Origin: an uncultured Bacteroidales bacterium
Lineage (GTDB): Bacteria > Bacteroidota > Bacteroidia > Bacteroidales > Muribaculaceae
Direction: 5' to 3'
DNA length: 36,899 nt
Assembly (NCBI GenBank): GCA_947175575.1
Contig: CAMWNG010000013.1
Span: 1-36,899, forward strand
Part shown: positions 9,415 through 18,856 of the stretch, piece by piece
Layout: each line of letters opens with the position of its first letter
Position numbering within the stretch: position 1 is the stretch's first letter
Position numbers and translations under genes: made by a program
The notes under the pieces: generated by a model
Database searches by the model: none
Seen by the model: only the letters and a program-made list of their open reading frames with translations
What the model was told of the DNA's origin: nothing

Positions 9415-9452
9415 CCGGCGCCTCACAGAGCAACCCTCCGTGAGGCGCCCGG
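9415..9452 (+). terminator. Hairpin terminator after tpx
   Basis: GGCGCCTCAC at 9417-9426 pairs with GTGAGGCGCC at 9440-9449 around a 13-base loop, and the stem extends with CC/GG on both sides around one bulge. No long T-run follows, so the strength is uncertain. Confidence 0.6.
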
Positions 9453-9485
9453 CTTATATTACACTAAGCAAATCCACAAATAATA

Positions 9486-9517
9486 TTTGTATATTCAGAA
9501 GAAATATACTAACTTTG
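9486..9517 (+). promoter_or_regulatory. Promoter of the AAA ATPase gene
   Basis: TTTG at 9486-9489, a 20-base spacer, and TAACTTTG at 9510-9517 match the Bacteroidetes consensus. The predicted start of transcription, near 9524, falls at the edge of the palindrome at 9525-9537. Confidence 0.75.
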
Positions 9518-9524
9518 TCACCGT

Positions 9525-9537
9525 GGTAATAATTACC
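9525..9537. promoter_or_regulatory. Palindrome at the transcription start of the ATPase gene (possible operator)
   Basis: GGTAAT at 9525-9530 and ATTACC at 9532-9537 form a 13-base near-perfect palindrome with a one-base centre, directly downstream of the -7 box. A second GTAATA follows at about 9541. Its position suits a repressor site or autoregulation, but that is inference. Confidence 0.4.
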
Positions 9538-9550
9538 GCCGTAATAAAGT

Positions 9551-10882
9551 ATGAAATTCTATAATCGGGTAAAGGAAATAGAGGAGCTGAGACGAATACA
9601 AGGACGAGCCTTTGACTCTCGGTCGAGGATGACTGTCATAACCGGTCGGCGTCGTATCGGCAAGACTTCGCTTGCTCTGCGTGCAACGCAGGGCGAATAT
9701 CCTACTGTGTATCTATTCGTAAGTAGAAAAAACGAGGCTGCATTGTGCGAAGAGTTTGCCGGGCTGATCTCATCGAATCTTGATTGTTATGTGCCGTCAG
9801 AGATAAAGTCTTTCAAATCATTATTTCAGATGTTGATGGAACTTGCGAAGACTCGCAAGTTCAACCTGATAATTGACGAATTTCAGGAGTTTTTCAATAT
9901 CAATCCATCGGTTTACAGTGACATGCAGAATATCTGGGATGCCTACCGAAACGATACGCATGTCAATTTGCTTCTTATGGGATCTGTGTATTCAATGATG
10001 CACAAGATCTTTGAAAATTACCACGAACCGCTTTTTGGCAGAGCTGATGCCATGATAAGTCTCTCAGGATTCGGTACCGAGACTATGAAGGAAATCATGC
10101 GGGATTTCCGACCGGACTATACCAACGATGAGTTGCTCGCATTATATACCATCACCGGAGGAGTGCCGAAATATATCGAGCTGCTGTCTGACGACACGGA
10201 TCTGTCAATTGAGGGAATGTTTGATTATGTAGTCCGCGAAAATTCCCTTTTCGTAAACGAAGGACGCAACCTGTTGATTGAGGAATTCGGGAAGGATTAC
10301 GGATTATATTTCTCAGTATTGAGCTGCATTGCTTCAGGTATCAATACTCAGGGAGCGATTGAAAACGCATTAGGTGGAGTGACGGTAGCCGGCCATCTGA
10401 AACGTCTGATCGAGGATTATTCGCTCATCAAGCGGGTGCGCCCGATTCTATCAAAGCCCCGTTCGCAGAATGTTCAGTATGAGATCAACGATAACTTCCT
10501 GCGTTTCTGGTTTAACTATTTTGACCGGAACCAGACATTGGTGGAGCTCAACAACTTTGAATACCTACGTCAGATCGTACTCTCAGATTATCCGACATTC
10601 TCAGGCCTTACGCTTGAAAAATGGTTCCGTCTGAAGATGATGGAAAGCCATAAGTATTCCGATATTGGCTCATGGTGGGAACGTAAGAAGGGAAAGGAAG
10701 CGAACGAGATAGACATCGTGGCTCTTTCAATTGATGGAACGACGGCTCTTATTGCCGAGGTAAAACGTCAGCAACGCAACTACGACCACAAAGCCTTTAT
10801 GGATAAAGTGCACTGCATCAAGACAAACATACTCTCAAAGTATAAGATAGACACACGACTATTTACGTTAGATGATATGTAA
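9551..10882 (+). CDS. AAA-family ATPase with DUF234-like C-terminal nuclease-fold domain
   Basis: The 443-residue protein opens with the archaeal-ATPase pattern FYNRVKEIEELRRI, then Walker A TGRRRIGKTSL (residues 31-41) and Walker B FNLIIDEFQEF (D109, E110). The centre holds a winged-helix-like region and the end carries EIDIVALSIDGTTALIAEVKRQ, the D...ExK pattern of the PD-(D/E)xK fold found in DUF234. These proteins are common, often multi-copy, in Bacteroidetes and archaea; their task is not known. It has its own promoter, stands alone, and is visibly more AT-rich than its neighbours, which suggests it was acquired. There is no adjacent toxin or transposase. Confidence 0.8.
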   Translation: MKFYNRVKEIEELRRIQGRAFDSRSRMTVITGRRRIGKTSLALRATQGEYPTVYLFVSRKNEAALCEEFAGLISSNLDCYVPSEIKSFKSLFQMLMELAKTRKFNLIIDEFQEFFNINPSVYSDMQNIWDAYRNDTHVNLLLMGSVYSMMHKIFENYHEPLFGRADAMISLSGFGTETMKEIMRDFRPDYTNDELLALYTITGGVPKYIELLSDDTDLSIEGMFDYVVRENSLFVNEGRNLLIEEFGKDYGLYFSVLSCIASGINTQGAIENALGGVTVAGHLKRLIEDYSLIKRVRPILSKPRSQNVQYEINDNFLRFWFNYFDRNQTLVELNNFEYLRQIVLSDYPTFSGLTLEKWFRLKMMESHKYSDIGSWWERKKGKEANEIDIVALSIDGTTALIAEVKRQQRNYDHKAFMDKVHCIKTNILSKYKIDTRLFTLDDM

Positions 10883-10995
10883 TAATAGCGAATAATCACA
10901 TACGATTGATAGTGTGGATTCTTAGAGTCAAAAATTGTTTGAAAGTGTAATTTTCTGTGAGGTGTTGCGTCAAATGAGAAATAACGTAACAAGAA

Positions 10996-12360
10996 ATGAT
11001 AAGAAGAGTTATTATAGGATTGGCTTTTCTATGCGCATCTTTCGGCATGCATGCCGGTGAAGCTGCCGCGGAGAGTTGGTGGGGACGTCTTGAACTGGGT
11101 CAGGGACGTTCGTTGAAATTGGTTGTCAACATAAGCGCAGATTCGAGTATAACGCTTGATTCGCCAGATCAGGGAGCGCGAGGAATCCCCGCAGTAACGC
11201 GCGTGCTTACCGGTGATTCCATCAATTTCGTTATCCCCAAACTTGGCGCTGATTTTGCCGGACGCCGATCATCTGACCGTATCGACGGCGTATTCACACA
11301 GGCAGGATATATATTCTCGCTGTCCCTCAAACCCGGCGACGGCAAGGTGAACCGACCGCAGACACCTCAGCCTCCGTTTCCTTATTCAGAACGCGAGGTG
11401 ACAGTGGAAAATCCGGCCGGCGGGAGCGTGCTTTCAGGCACTCTCTGCGTGCCTAATGATTATTCGTTCAGAACTCCGGTGGTGGTTCTGGTGACGGGCA
11501 GCGGATTACAGAACCGCGACGAGGAACTCTTCGAGCATAAACCCTTCGCAGTGATAGCCGATTATCTTGCCAGACAAGGAATAGCGAGCCTGCGGTATGA
11601 TGACCGTGGAATGGGACGGTCAACCGGCAACGCTTTCGATGCCACTACAGCCGATTTCGCTTCGGACGCGAAAGCTGTGGTAGACTGGCTAAGAAACCAA
11701 CATCTTTTCAGTTCGGTAGGATTGCTCGGACACAGCGAGGGCGGACAGATTGCATATATGCTGGCTGCGGGTGCTTCCACGCCTGATTTTATAATATCCG
11801 TGGCCGGACCGTCGGTTAAGGGAACTGAGACAATAAAATGGCAGAATAAAGTGGCTTTGCAAAAATCGGGTATACCGGAGCATGTGGCCGACGATTTCGT
11901 GGCCGCACTCGGACGGGTGTTCGACTATAAACTTGAAGGACACGGTGAAACAATCGTCACAGACGAAATGCTGTCGGAGTTTTATCCACAGTTGAACGAT
12001 GACGCAACTACGCGGAAACTCGGTGCGACGCTGCGGCCGGTGCTGGAGGCACAGCCGGATAATCCCTGGATGATGTATTTCCTGAATTATGATGCGGCAG
12101 AAGATCTCCGCGCCTTGCATGTTCCCGCTCTGATCATATATGGATCAAAAGACCTTCAGGTGCCACCGCATCTCAATCTTGAGCGCGCGCGTGAACTTGC
12201 GCCGACTGCTTTGGTGAAAGAATTCGACGGGCTGAATCACATGATGCAACATGCAGTGACCGGCAATGTCGAAGAATACGGGCAGATCGAAGAAACCATC
12301 GCTCCTGAAGTCCTGGAGGAGATGGTGTCATTTATCGCCCACGCGCTCGGATGGTTATGA
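10996..12360 (+). CDS. Exported alpha/beta hydrolase
   Basis: The 454-residue protein has a signal peptide (MIRRVIIGLAFLCASFGMHA), an N-terminal beta-rich region of about 120 residues, and an alpha/beta hydrolase domain with the oxyanion segment VLVTGSGLQNRDEE, the nucleophile elbow GHSEGG (Ser near residue 249), an aspartate in YGSKDLQVPP and a final histidine in GLNHMMQH. This layout matches exported S9-like esterases or acyl peptidases of Bacteroidetes. Substrate unknown. It is read toward radA and the two genes overlap by 6 bases at their stops, with no terminator between them. Confidence 0.85.
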   Translation: MIRRVIIGLAFLCASFGMHAGEAAAESWWGRLELGQGRSLKLVVNISADSSITLDSPDQGARGIPAVTRVLTGDSINFVIPKLGADFAGRRSSDRIDGVFTQAGYIFSLSLKPGDGKVNRPQTPQPPFPYSEREVTVENPAGGSVLSGTLCVPNDYSFRTPVVVLVTGSGLQNRDEELFEHKPFAVIADYLARQGIASLRYDDRGMGRSTGNAFDATTADFASDAKAVVDWLRNQHLFSSVGLLGHSEGGQIAYMLAAGASTPDFIISVAGPSVKGTETIKWQNKVALQKSGIPEHVADDFVAALGRVFDYKLEGHGETIVTDEMLSEFYPQLNDDATTRKLGATLRPVLEAQPDNPWMMYFLNYDAAEDLRALHVPALIIYGSKDLQVPPHLNLERARELAPTALVKEFDGLNHMMQHAVTGNVEEYGQIEETIAPEVLEEMVSFIAHALGWL

Positions 12361-13722
12361 GAACAGCAGGCGGAAGGCTTCATCGACGCGGCTGACTTCG
12401 GAAATCTTGATATTCATGCCCGTGAGGTCTACTCCCTTGAGATTGCCGCGGGGTACGATTATTCGTTCCATGCCGAGCTTGTTGGCTTCCGCTACGCGTT
12501 GTTCGAGGCGCGCCACCGGCCTGATCTCTCCTGACAGGCCGACTTCACCGGCCATGCAGACGGAGTGTGGAACCGGTGTGTCGAAATTACTTGAAAGAAT
12601 CGCGCAGACTACCGGCAGATCGAGGGCCGGGTCGCTCACCTTTATGCCTCCGGCGATGTTGAGAAAGACGTCTTTGGCCGCGAGTTTGAATCCCACTCGC
12701 TTTTCAAGTACGGCAAGGAGCATATTCATTCGCTTGGCATCGAATCCCGTGACAGAACGCTGCGGTGTACCGTAGGCCGCGGTGCTCACCAGAGCCTGAA
12801 CTTCGATGAGAAACGGACGCGCACCTTTGACCGTGACACCGATACATACGCCGCTGAGGTTTTCATCTGCGACACTCACCAGAAGTTCGGCGGGATTGAG
12901 CACTTCGCGGAGACCTTTCTGTCCCATTTCGTAGATGCCGATTTCGGATGTGCTGCCGAAACGATTCTTGATAGCTCGCAGGATGCGGTACATGTACTGA
13001 TTGTCGCCCTCGAACTGAAGCACGGCATCGACGATATGCTCAAGCACCTTGGGACCGGCAAGCGATCCTTCCTTGGTGATGTGACCTATGAGTAGGACGG
13101 GTACACCTGACTCTTTGGCATATTTGAGCAGCTGTGCGGCACACTCGCGCACCTGGCTGACACTGCCGGCCGAGGATTCGAGAATGTCGGAAGCGATGGT
13201 CTGGATAGAGTCGACCACCACGATTCCGGGCTTTATGTTTTCGATGTGTTCGAAAATCTTTTCAAGTGAGGTCTCGCAGACTATATACAGATTATCCGAA
13301 CCGCGACCGATGCGGTCGGCGCGTAGCTTGAGCTGAGTGGCGCTCTCCTCGCCGGAGGCGTAGAGAATATCTTTGCTCTTGATGGACAGTAAGTTCTGGA
13401 GAACAAGAGTTGATTTACCGATACCGGGTTCGCCGCCGATGAGCACGAGAGCGCCGGGGACGAGTCCTCCGCCGAGCACACGGTTGAGTTCGCCCGACGG
13501 CAACTTTATGCGAGGTGTGTCGGATGTGGTGATGTCGTTAAGTGCAACCGCTTTTGAATCGCGTGCGCTGACGGGTGACGGTGTACGTGAAGGCGAGGCG
13601 ACCACCTTTTCCTCGACCATAGTATTCCATTCGCCGCAGGAGGGGCATTTCCCGACCCATCGTGGCGACGAATCGCCACACGAACTGCACACCCACACTG
13701 TCTTGTATTTAGTCTTTGCCAT
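12355..13722 (-). CDS. radA: DNA repair protein RadA
   Basis: The 455-residue protein has all RadA marks: an N-terminal zinc finger (Cys 12, 15, 26, 29), Walker A GGEPGIGKS at residues 96-104, the RadA-specific KNRFG motif at 252-256, and a C-terminal Lon-protease-like domain (GGIKVSDPALDLPV, GEVGLSGEIRPV). RadA/Sms is a RecA-like ATPase that promotes branch migration in recombinational repair. It is the last gene of the long minus-strand operon, 3 bases after the TrmH-family gene, and its end overlaps the convergent hydrolase gene. Confidence 0.96.
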   Translation of the reverse strand: MAKTKYKTVWVCSSCGDSSPRWVGKCPSCGEWNTMVEEKVVASPSRTPSPVSARDSKAVALNDITTSDTPRIKLPSGELNRVLGGGLVPGALVLIGGEPGIGKSTLVLQNLLSIKSKDILYASGEESATQLKLRADRIGRGSDNLYIVCETSLEKIFEHIENIKPGIVVVDSIQTIASDILESSAGSVSQVRECAAQLLKYAKESGVPVLLIGHITKEGSLAGPKVLEHIVDAVLQFEGDNQYMYRILRAIKNRFGSTSEIGIYEMGQKGLREVLNPAELLVSVADENLSGVCIGVTVKGARPFLIEVQALVSTAAYGTPQRSVTGFDAKRMNMLLAVLEKRVGFKLAAKDVFLNIAGGIKVSDPALDLPVVCAILSSNFDTPVPHSVCMAGEVGLSGEIRPVARLEQRVAEANKLGMERIIVPRGNLKGVDLTGMNIKISEVSRVDEAFRLLFS

Positions 13723-13725
13723 CTG

Positions 13726-14502
13726 TTACTTTTTGAATAATCGGGAACGGAACTGAGAAAGTACGATCGCCGTGGCAGTGGCCACGTTGAGTGATTCGGA
13801 TGTAGGACGCTCCGGCGGCCATGAAGGAATGAGCAGCCGACGGTTGACGGTGCGAGACACTTCATCGCTTATGCCGGAACCTTCGTTGCCCATAACCACC
13901 ACGGCACATTCAGGCAGATCGGCCGTATATACGTTTTCGCCTCCGAGAAAGGTGCCGCATACGGGCATGCGGGCGGCAAGCCGTTCGAGCATGGCGGGGA
14001 GATCACCGTAAATTACCTTTACACGTGAGATGGCGCCCATGGTGGCCTGCACTGTCTTGGGATTGAAGCAGTCGACGGTGTCGTCTGACGCAAGGATTGT
14101 GTCTATGCCCATCCAGTCGGCCGTACGCATGATGGTGCCGAGGTTGCCGGGGTCCTGCACACGGTCGAGAGCGACTGTCAAACCGGCGAGTTCCTCAGGG
14201 CGGAACTGCGGCTCGTCAGGAAGATCATACACGGCTATGGCGTCCGGTGCCTGACTCATGGACGACATCTCGCCGATGACTCCGCGGCCGGCCTCGATAA
14301 TCTTATCGGAATCTATTGTAGCCGGCAGCTTATGTGCGGCAAGCCATTCCGGGGTGGCTATAAGGTAGCGCATGGAGAACGCACCGAGCGTGTCAAGGAC
14401 ACATTTGGTGCCTTCGGCCATGAAGGCATGCGATGTGCGTCGGCCTTTGGGACGCGCGAGATCCGCTATTTCGCGGCGGAGGGCTTTAGTAAGTTGTATC
14501 AT
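13726..14502 (-). CDS. TrmH/SpoU-family RNA 2'-O-methyltransferase
   Basis: The 258-residue protein carries the SPOUT signatures NLGTIMRTADWMGI (motif 1), VVMGNEGSGIS (motif 2) and a C-terminal SLNVATATAIVLSQF (motif 3), with a short N-terminal RNA-binding domain (FMAEGTKCVLDTLG). Such enzymes methylate ribose in rRNA or tRNA; RlmB-like 23S activity is one option but not proven by sequence. The usual short motif 3 lead-in is replaced by SWPPERPTSE before SLNV. Its start overlaps the recX stop (ATGA), so it is coupled to recX. Confidence 0.88.
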   Translation of the reverse strand: MIQLTKALRREIADLARPKGRRTSHAFMAEGTKCVLDTLGAFSMRYLIATPEWLAAHKLPATIDSDKIIEAGRGVIGEMSSMSQAPDAIAVYDLPDEPQFRPEELAGLTVALDRVQDPGNLGTIMRTADWMGIDTILASDDTVDCFNPKTVQATMGAISRVKVIYGDLPAMLERLAARMPVCGTFLGGENVYTADLPECAVVVMGNEGSGISDEVSRTVNRRLLIPSWPPERPTSESLNVATATAIVLSQFRSRLFKK

Positions 14503-14993
14503 GAGTCTGATCGGTCTGTCTTTTTGCGTAGTTCGGCAGCCACGAGGTCTGATTCGAAGCCGCGAGAAACGGCATGCCGGAAAATTTTTGTGCGCCCCTC
14601 GTAGGTGTCGGCGTCGGGAGTCATGCGGCGTTTCGAAGCGATGACCGCAGCAAGGGCCGCAGCATATTCATCTTCATCAAGCTGTTCGAATCCCGACTGA
14701 ATGTTGGCTTTGCTCACGCCTTTCTGCCACAGCGCGAAAGCGATCTTACGGCGTCCCCAACGGTTGAACACCACTTTTGACCGCGTGAACACCCGGGCGT
14801 AGCGCTCGTCGTCGATGAATCTGTCGGCTTCGAGACGGTCAAGAATCCGTTCAGTTTCAGCAGGCTGAATCCCCCAGCCTTGTAGTTTCTTGCGTATTTC
14901 TCCGCGTGAATGTTCGGCTTTGGCACACAAAGCCTCCGCGCGGTGCAGGGCAGCCTCGGGAGTGAGCGGTTGGCGGCGTCGGAATGTGTTCAT
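14499..14993 (-). CDS. recX: Recombination regulator RecX
   Basis: The start is set at the ATG overlapping the prmC stop (14991-14993), giving 164 residues; an upstream frame to 15044 runs into prmC and adds nothing family-like. The sequence has the three-helix RecX repeats (AEHSRGEIRKKLQGWG, ERILDRLEADRFIDDERYARVFTRSK, WGRRKIAFALWQKGVSKANI), with the conserved F(I/L)DDERYA centre. RecX restrains RecA filaments. It sits between prmC and a TrmH-family gene rather than beside recA, while radA is two genes further on. Confidence 0.85.
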   Translation of the reverse strand: MNTFRRRQPLTPEAALHRAEALCAKAEHSRGEIRKKLQGWGIQPAETERILDRLEADRFIDDERYARVFTRSKVVFNRWGRRKIAFALWQKGVSKANIQSGFEQLDEDEYAAALAAVIASKRRMTPDADTYEGRTKIFRHAVSRGFESDLVAAELRKKTDRSDS

Positions 14994-15838
14994 GGCTTCA
15001 AGGATGCTGTAATGAAACGTCGGCGGCCCTGAGAGTCGCGCCATACGTCAGGTTCGAACCCTGCCGCGGAGAGCATCTCGGAAAGGGCGTCGGCCTCAAG
15101 AGGATTGATTTCGAAGTAGAGCCTGCCACCGGGATTCAGCCGTGAGCGAGCCTGTGAGGCTATGGCCCGGTAGAACCGCAGAGGGTCATCGTCCGGCACG
15201 AAAAGTGCCAGATGAGGCTCGTGTTCAAGCACCCGCGGCTCCATATCCGCAGCCTCACTTTGAAGTACATAGGGAGGATTGGACACGATGATGTCGTAGA
15301 GTGTATCACCGGGAATTCCCTTCAATACGTCAGCCTTGATTATATTCACAGAGCCGGCCGGAGCGAGCGACGAGTTTTTACGCGCCACTACAAGAGCACC
15401 GTCGCTGATATCCACTGCATCCACGCGCGCGTACGGGAGCGCGCGCGCAAGAGCCACGGCGATGCATCCGCTGCCTGTGCATAGGTCGGCAACGCGCAGA
15501 TCCCGCGCCGCGAAATCATCGGTTATGCGGTCGACCAGCTCGGCTGTCTCGGGCCGGGGAATGAGGGTGTCAGGAGTGACGGTAAGATCCATCCCCATCC
15601 AACGCGCACGGCCCATGACGTACTGCGGCGGTTCGCCGGCGGCGATGCGGTCAAGATAGCCTTCGAAGCGCGGAAGCGTTTCAGGTTCGAGCACGCGGTC
15701 AGCCGCGGTGAGAAGTTTTACTGGCGTGACGGCGAGATCATCCTCGAGGAGCAGGCGCGCCGTCGCCCGTGCCTCTGACAGCCCGAGCGACGGCGTGAGC
15801 CGGTCGATGATATGTCGGTTAAGCTCGCCGAGGGTCAT
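14990..15838 (-). CDS. prmC: Peptide chain release factor glutamine N5-methyltransferase PrmC
   Basis: The 282-residue protein has the PrmC N-terminal helical domain, the SAM-binding motif [16 protein letters not shown] and the catalytic [11 protein letters not shown] (NPPY), which binds the glutamine side chain of the GGQ motif in release factors. Before this comes the usual [12 protein letters not shown] segment. It methylates RF1/RF2 and so supports efficient termination. The start overlaps the obg stop by ATGA and the stop overlaps the recX start. Confidence 0.95.
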   Translation of the reverse strand: MTLGELNRHIIDRLTPSLGLSEARATARLLLEDDLAVTPVKLLTAADRVLEPETLPRFEGYLDRIAAGEPPQYVMGRARWMGMDLTVTPDTLIPRPETAELVDRITDDFAARDLRVADLCTGSGCIAVALARALPYARVDAVDISDGALVVARKNSSLAPAGSVNIIKADVLKGIPGDTLYDIIVSNPPYVLQSEAADMEPRVLEHEPHLALFVPDDDPLRFYRAIASQARSRLNPGGRLYFEINPLEADALSEMLSAAGFEPDVWRDSQGRRRFITASLKP

Positions 15839-17085
15839 TTTTCGGTGTCTTCATCGGGTATTTCCGAAATGTCGGTAGCCTCATCTTCGGGTATTTCCTC
15901 ATCCCAGAATTCCGAAGAGTCGTACTCAATGTCGTCGCCCCAGCTCTCGGCTGAGATGGACTGAAGGTCTTCGGCTTCCTCCTCGTCATCTTCTCCGGGT
16001 TCGTATTCGAATATGAACTCATCCTCCTTGGGATCGCGGTGGGCGGCATCGAGGTCGCGGTGGGCGGCGTCGGCAGCGGTGAGGCGGTTGGAGTCATCAG
16101 TAATAGCGCGCCAGAGGACATCCTTCAGTTCCTGAATGCCCATGCCGGTCACAGCCGAGATGAACACATGAGGTACACCCTCCGGAAGTGTCTTCCGGAC
16201 TTCCTCGATGAGTTCGTCGTCGAGCATGTCGCATTTAGACACGGCGAGGATGCGATGCTTGTCAAGGAGCTGAGGATTAAACTGCGCCAGTTCGTTAAGC
16301 AGTATCTCATACTCTTTGGCGATATCGTCGGCATCTGCGGGCACCATGAACAGCAACACGGCGTTGCGTTCGATGTGGCGCAGGAAGCGCAGTCCGAGTC
16401 CCTTGCCCTCGCTCGCCCCCTCGATGATGCCGGGGATGTCGGCCATGACGAACGAGCGGTCGCCGCGATAGTCCACTATGCCGAGTTGCGGCTCCATGGT
16501 GGTGAAGGGATAGTCGGCGATCTTGGGGCGTGCGGCCGAGACAGCGCTGAGCAGTGTGGATTTACCGGCGTTGGGGAAGCCGACCAAACCTACGTCAGCC
16601 AGAACTTTCAGTTCCAGGATGATGCTTTTCTCAATGGCAGGCTCACCGGGTTGGGCGTAGCGTGGAGTGCGGTTGGTGGACGACTTGAAATGCCAGTTGC
16701 CCAGACCGCCGCGACCGCCGCGGAGCAGTTTCACGAGTTGTCCGTCATATGTCACTTCGGTGAGGAACTGTCCGGTTTCGGCATCGAAGACGGCGGTTCC
16801 GCAGGGAACGTCTATTATAACGTCGTCGCCGTCTTTGCCGAACGAACGTCCGCCGGATCCGCTCTGGCCGTTTCCGGCATAAATGTGTCTACGGTATTTC
16901 AACGGTAACAGAGTCCACATGTGCGAGTTGCCTCGCAGGATGATATGGCCACCGCGACCACCGTCGCCACCGTCCGGACCTCCTTTGGGCACATATTTGG
17001 CGCGGTAGAAATGGCGCGAACCTGCGCCGCCCTTTCCCGAGCGGCATAATATTTTTACGTAGTCGATAAAGTTAGAATCTGCCAT
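15835..17085 (-). CDS. obg: Obg-family ribosome-assembly GTPase with long acidic tail
   Basis: The 416-residue protein has the glycine-rich Obg domain at residues 1-160 ([16 protein letters not shown]), G1 GFPNAGKS at 169-176, G3 DIPGIIEGA, and G4 SKCD. Obg assists 50S assembly and couples growth to GTP/ppGpp levels. The last 75 residues or so form a very acidic extension rich in Asp and Glu, with a small tandem repeat ([14 protein letters not shown]) at its start. The gene overlaps the nucleotidyltransferase gene upstream by 14 bases and prmC downstream by 4. Confidence 0.95.
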   Translation of the reverse strand: MADSNFIDYVKILCRSGKGGAGSRHFYRAKYVPKGGPDGGDGGRGGHIILRGNSHMWTLLPLKYRRHIYAGNGQSGSGGRSFGKDGDDVIIDVPCGTAVFDAETGQFLTEVTYDGQLVKLLRGGRGGLGNWHFKSSTNRTPRYAQPGEPAIEKSIILELKVLADVGLVGFPNAGKSTLLSAVSAARPKIADYPFTTMEPQLGIVDYRGDRSFVMADIPGIIEGASEGKGLGLRFLRHIERNAVLLFMVPADADDIAKEYEILLNELAQFNPQLLDKHRILAVSKCDMLDDELIEEVRKTLPEGVPHVFISAVTGMGIQELKDVLWRAITDDSNRLTAADAAHRDLDAAHRDPKEDEFIFEYEPGEDDEEEAEDLQSISAESWGDDIEYDSSEFWDEEIPEDEATDISEIPDEDTEK

Positions 17086-18142
17086 GGCTTAGTGTTTTAT
17101 GATGCTGGAGCAGTTCGGCCGCGTGGCGGAAATCGACGGGTGAACCGACATCTATCCACAATCCCTTCACGGGATAATGCACCACCAGACCGCCACGGGC
17201 AATGGTGGCCTCGATAAGGTCGGTTGCATCGGTGCGCGTGTCTTGCGGCAGCGAGTCCAGCACAGAGTTGTTAATTATGTAAATTCCGGCATTGGCGTAG
17301 TAGGAGTATGACGGTTTTTCCTCCAGACCGGTGACACGGTCGCCCTCGAAGGTCAGTATAGCATAGGGTACAGCCACCTGATAGGGAATAACGGCAACGG
17401 TGATATCTGCTCCGGAGTCGCGGTGGCGGATATACAGTTCTTCGAACGACACGGTGGTTATGAGGTCTGAATTCATAACCAGTGTAGCCCCCGAGTCCTT
17501 ATGTGGCAGAAGCGTGGCGGCACCGATGGTGCCCATCGGGCGGTCTTCGCGTACACATTTCACCTTAACGTCGGCAACAGGCGCCTCGAAATGGGCGTGA
17601 ATCTGTTCGGCCAGATAGCCTGTGGCCACGGTGATGTCCGATACCCCGCAGGCCGCAAGAGCTTCAATGTTATAGTCGATGATGGCCTTGCCCTCGATCT
17701 TCAGCAACGGTTTGGGGCACGTGAGGGTCATTGGGCGCAGCCGTTCGCCCTTGCCGCCCGCCATAAGGAGAGCCCGCAGCGGCAGCCGGGTGGGTGTGAT
17801 GCGCAGGTCGATGACTTCTGAAATCCGGCCGTCGGAGTCGAGTACAGGTACCATGTCGATGCCACGCAGGCGTATGTCTCTGAGCCGTTCTACGGTGTCG
17901 GCATCGTCATCGGGCCGGAGTGCCTTGAAGTCGGAGCGGGCCGCGTCGGCCACGACTGACTGCGGGGTGTGTCCGGCGAGCAGCGCGCGACGTATGTCGC
18001 CATCGGTGACAGTGCCGCGCATACGCCCGTCGGGGTCGGTGACGAATAGTGTCATCGAACTGCCGGACAGTCGGTTGAGACGGTCGAGAGCTTCCAGAAG
18101 GGTGGCTTCGGATGAAATAATATGCGCTTTTGGGTCAGTCAT
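17072..18142 (-). CDS. CBS-domain nucleotidyltransferase (PtmE-like, sugar-1-phosphate NTP transferase)
   Basis: The 356-residue protein joins two CBS domains (residues about 8-115, with [13 protein letters not shown]) to a sugar nucleotidyltransferase domain beginning [26 protein letters not shown], with DxxD-type region MNSDLITT and GLEEKP. The same domain order is known in PtmE, the GlcN-1-phosphate guanylyltransferase of the Campylobacter legionaminic acid pathway, and in related enzymes near CMP-nonulosonate genes. Here it lies 18 bases after a CMP-sugar synthetase gene and shares its operon with a NeuC-like epimerase, which supports that role. GDP versus other nucleotide preference is not readable. 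Confidence 0.82.
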   Translation of the reverse strand: MTDPKAHIISSEATLLEALDRLNRLSGSSMTLFVTDPDGRMRGTVTDGDIRRALLAGHTPQSVVADAARSDFKALRPDDDADTVERLRDIRLRGIDMVPVLDSDGRISEVIDLRITPTRLPLRALLMAGGKGERLRPMTLTCPKPLLKIEGKAIIDYNIEALAACGVSDITVATGYLAEQIHAHFEAPVADVKVKCVREDRPMGTIGAATLLPHKDSGATLVMNSDLITTVSFEELYIRHRDSGADITVAVIPYQVAVPYAILTFEGDRVTGLEEKPSYSYYANAGIYIINNSVLDSLPQDTRTDATDLIEATIARGGLVVHYPVKGLWIDVGSPVDFRHAAELLQHHKTLSHGRF

Positions 18143-18160
18143 ACCTATTAATCTAACAAT

Positions 18161-18856
18161 TCAGATATGATGTTGGTTTTTATAGCTTTCCTCGGCTGCG
18201 GCCCACTGACTCAGGGTGTCGAGATCAGCCGAACGGTGGCGTGGCATGGGGTAGGGAATCACCCGGTGCATCTGTCCCATCGGGGTGGTGCGGAGGCTGT
18301 CGGGATTGATGACATATACGGCTCCGTTGTATTCCCATACAGGGGGCGCGTCCTGGCGACGGGTGAAGGAGCCGTCCCCCTTGCATACATGCAGATATCC
18401 GTCAGCGTCCGCCTCGAAAAGGTTGTAATACGGATTGGCATCGGCGGCGGTGACGCTCACCACCATGTCGGCATCTGGAGAGTAGAGCGACATGGCACCG
18501 CGGAGGTCCTCGGGAGTGCGTAAAGGGGACGTGGGTTGGAGGAGCACCACGCAGTCGTAGTCGATGCCGCGGGCGTCGGCCCAGTCCATCGCGTGGAGCA
18601 GGGCGTCGCGTGTGGGGGTGTCATCGGCGGCCAATGCGGCAGGGCGCATGTAGGGGACGGGCAGGCCGTGACGGCGCGCCACGTCGGCTATCTCTTCTGA
18701 ATCGGTGGAGAGCAGGATGCGCTCGGGGGCGTCGCAGCAGGCAAGCGCGCCGTCTATGGCGAGCGTGAGCAAAGGACGTCCGCAGAAGGGACGTATGTTC
18801 TTGCCGGGGATGCCTTTGCTGCCTCCGCGGGCCGGAATGATGAACAGCGGTTTCAT
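18161..18856 (-). CDS. neuA: CMP-nonulosonic acid synthetase (NeuA/LegF/PtmB-like)
   Basis: The 231-residue protein begins MKPLFIIPARGGSKGIPGKN, the CTP-binding signature of the cytidylyltransferase family, followed by DSEEIADVARRHG and LLQPTSPLRTPEDLRGA. It should activate a nonulosonic acid (sialic, legionaminic or pseudaminic type) with CTP. The gene is coupled by an ATGA overlap to the neuC-like gene upstream. No NeuB/LegI synthase, the enzyme that makes the free sugar acid, is found in the window. Which nonulosonate is used is open; PtmE-like and NeuC-like neighbours lean toward legionaminic acid. Confidence 0.88.
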   Translation of the reverse strand: MKPLFIIPARGGSKGIPGKNIRPFCGRPLLTLAIDGALACCDAPERILLSTDSEEIADVARRHGLPVPYMRPAALAADDTPTRDALLHAMDWADARGIDYDCVVLLQPTSPLRTPEDLRGAMSLYSPDADMVVSVTAADANPYYNLFEADADGYLHVCKGDGSFTRRQDAPPVWEYNGAVYVINPDSLRTTPMGQMHRVIPYPMPRHRSADLDTLSQWAAAEESYKNQHHI

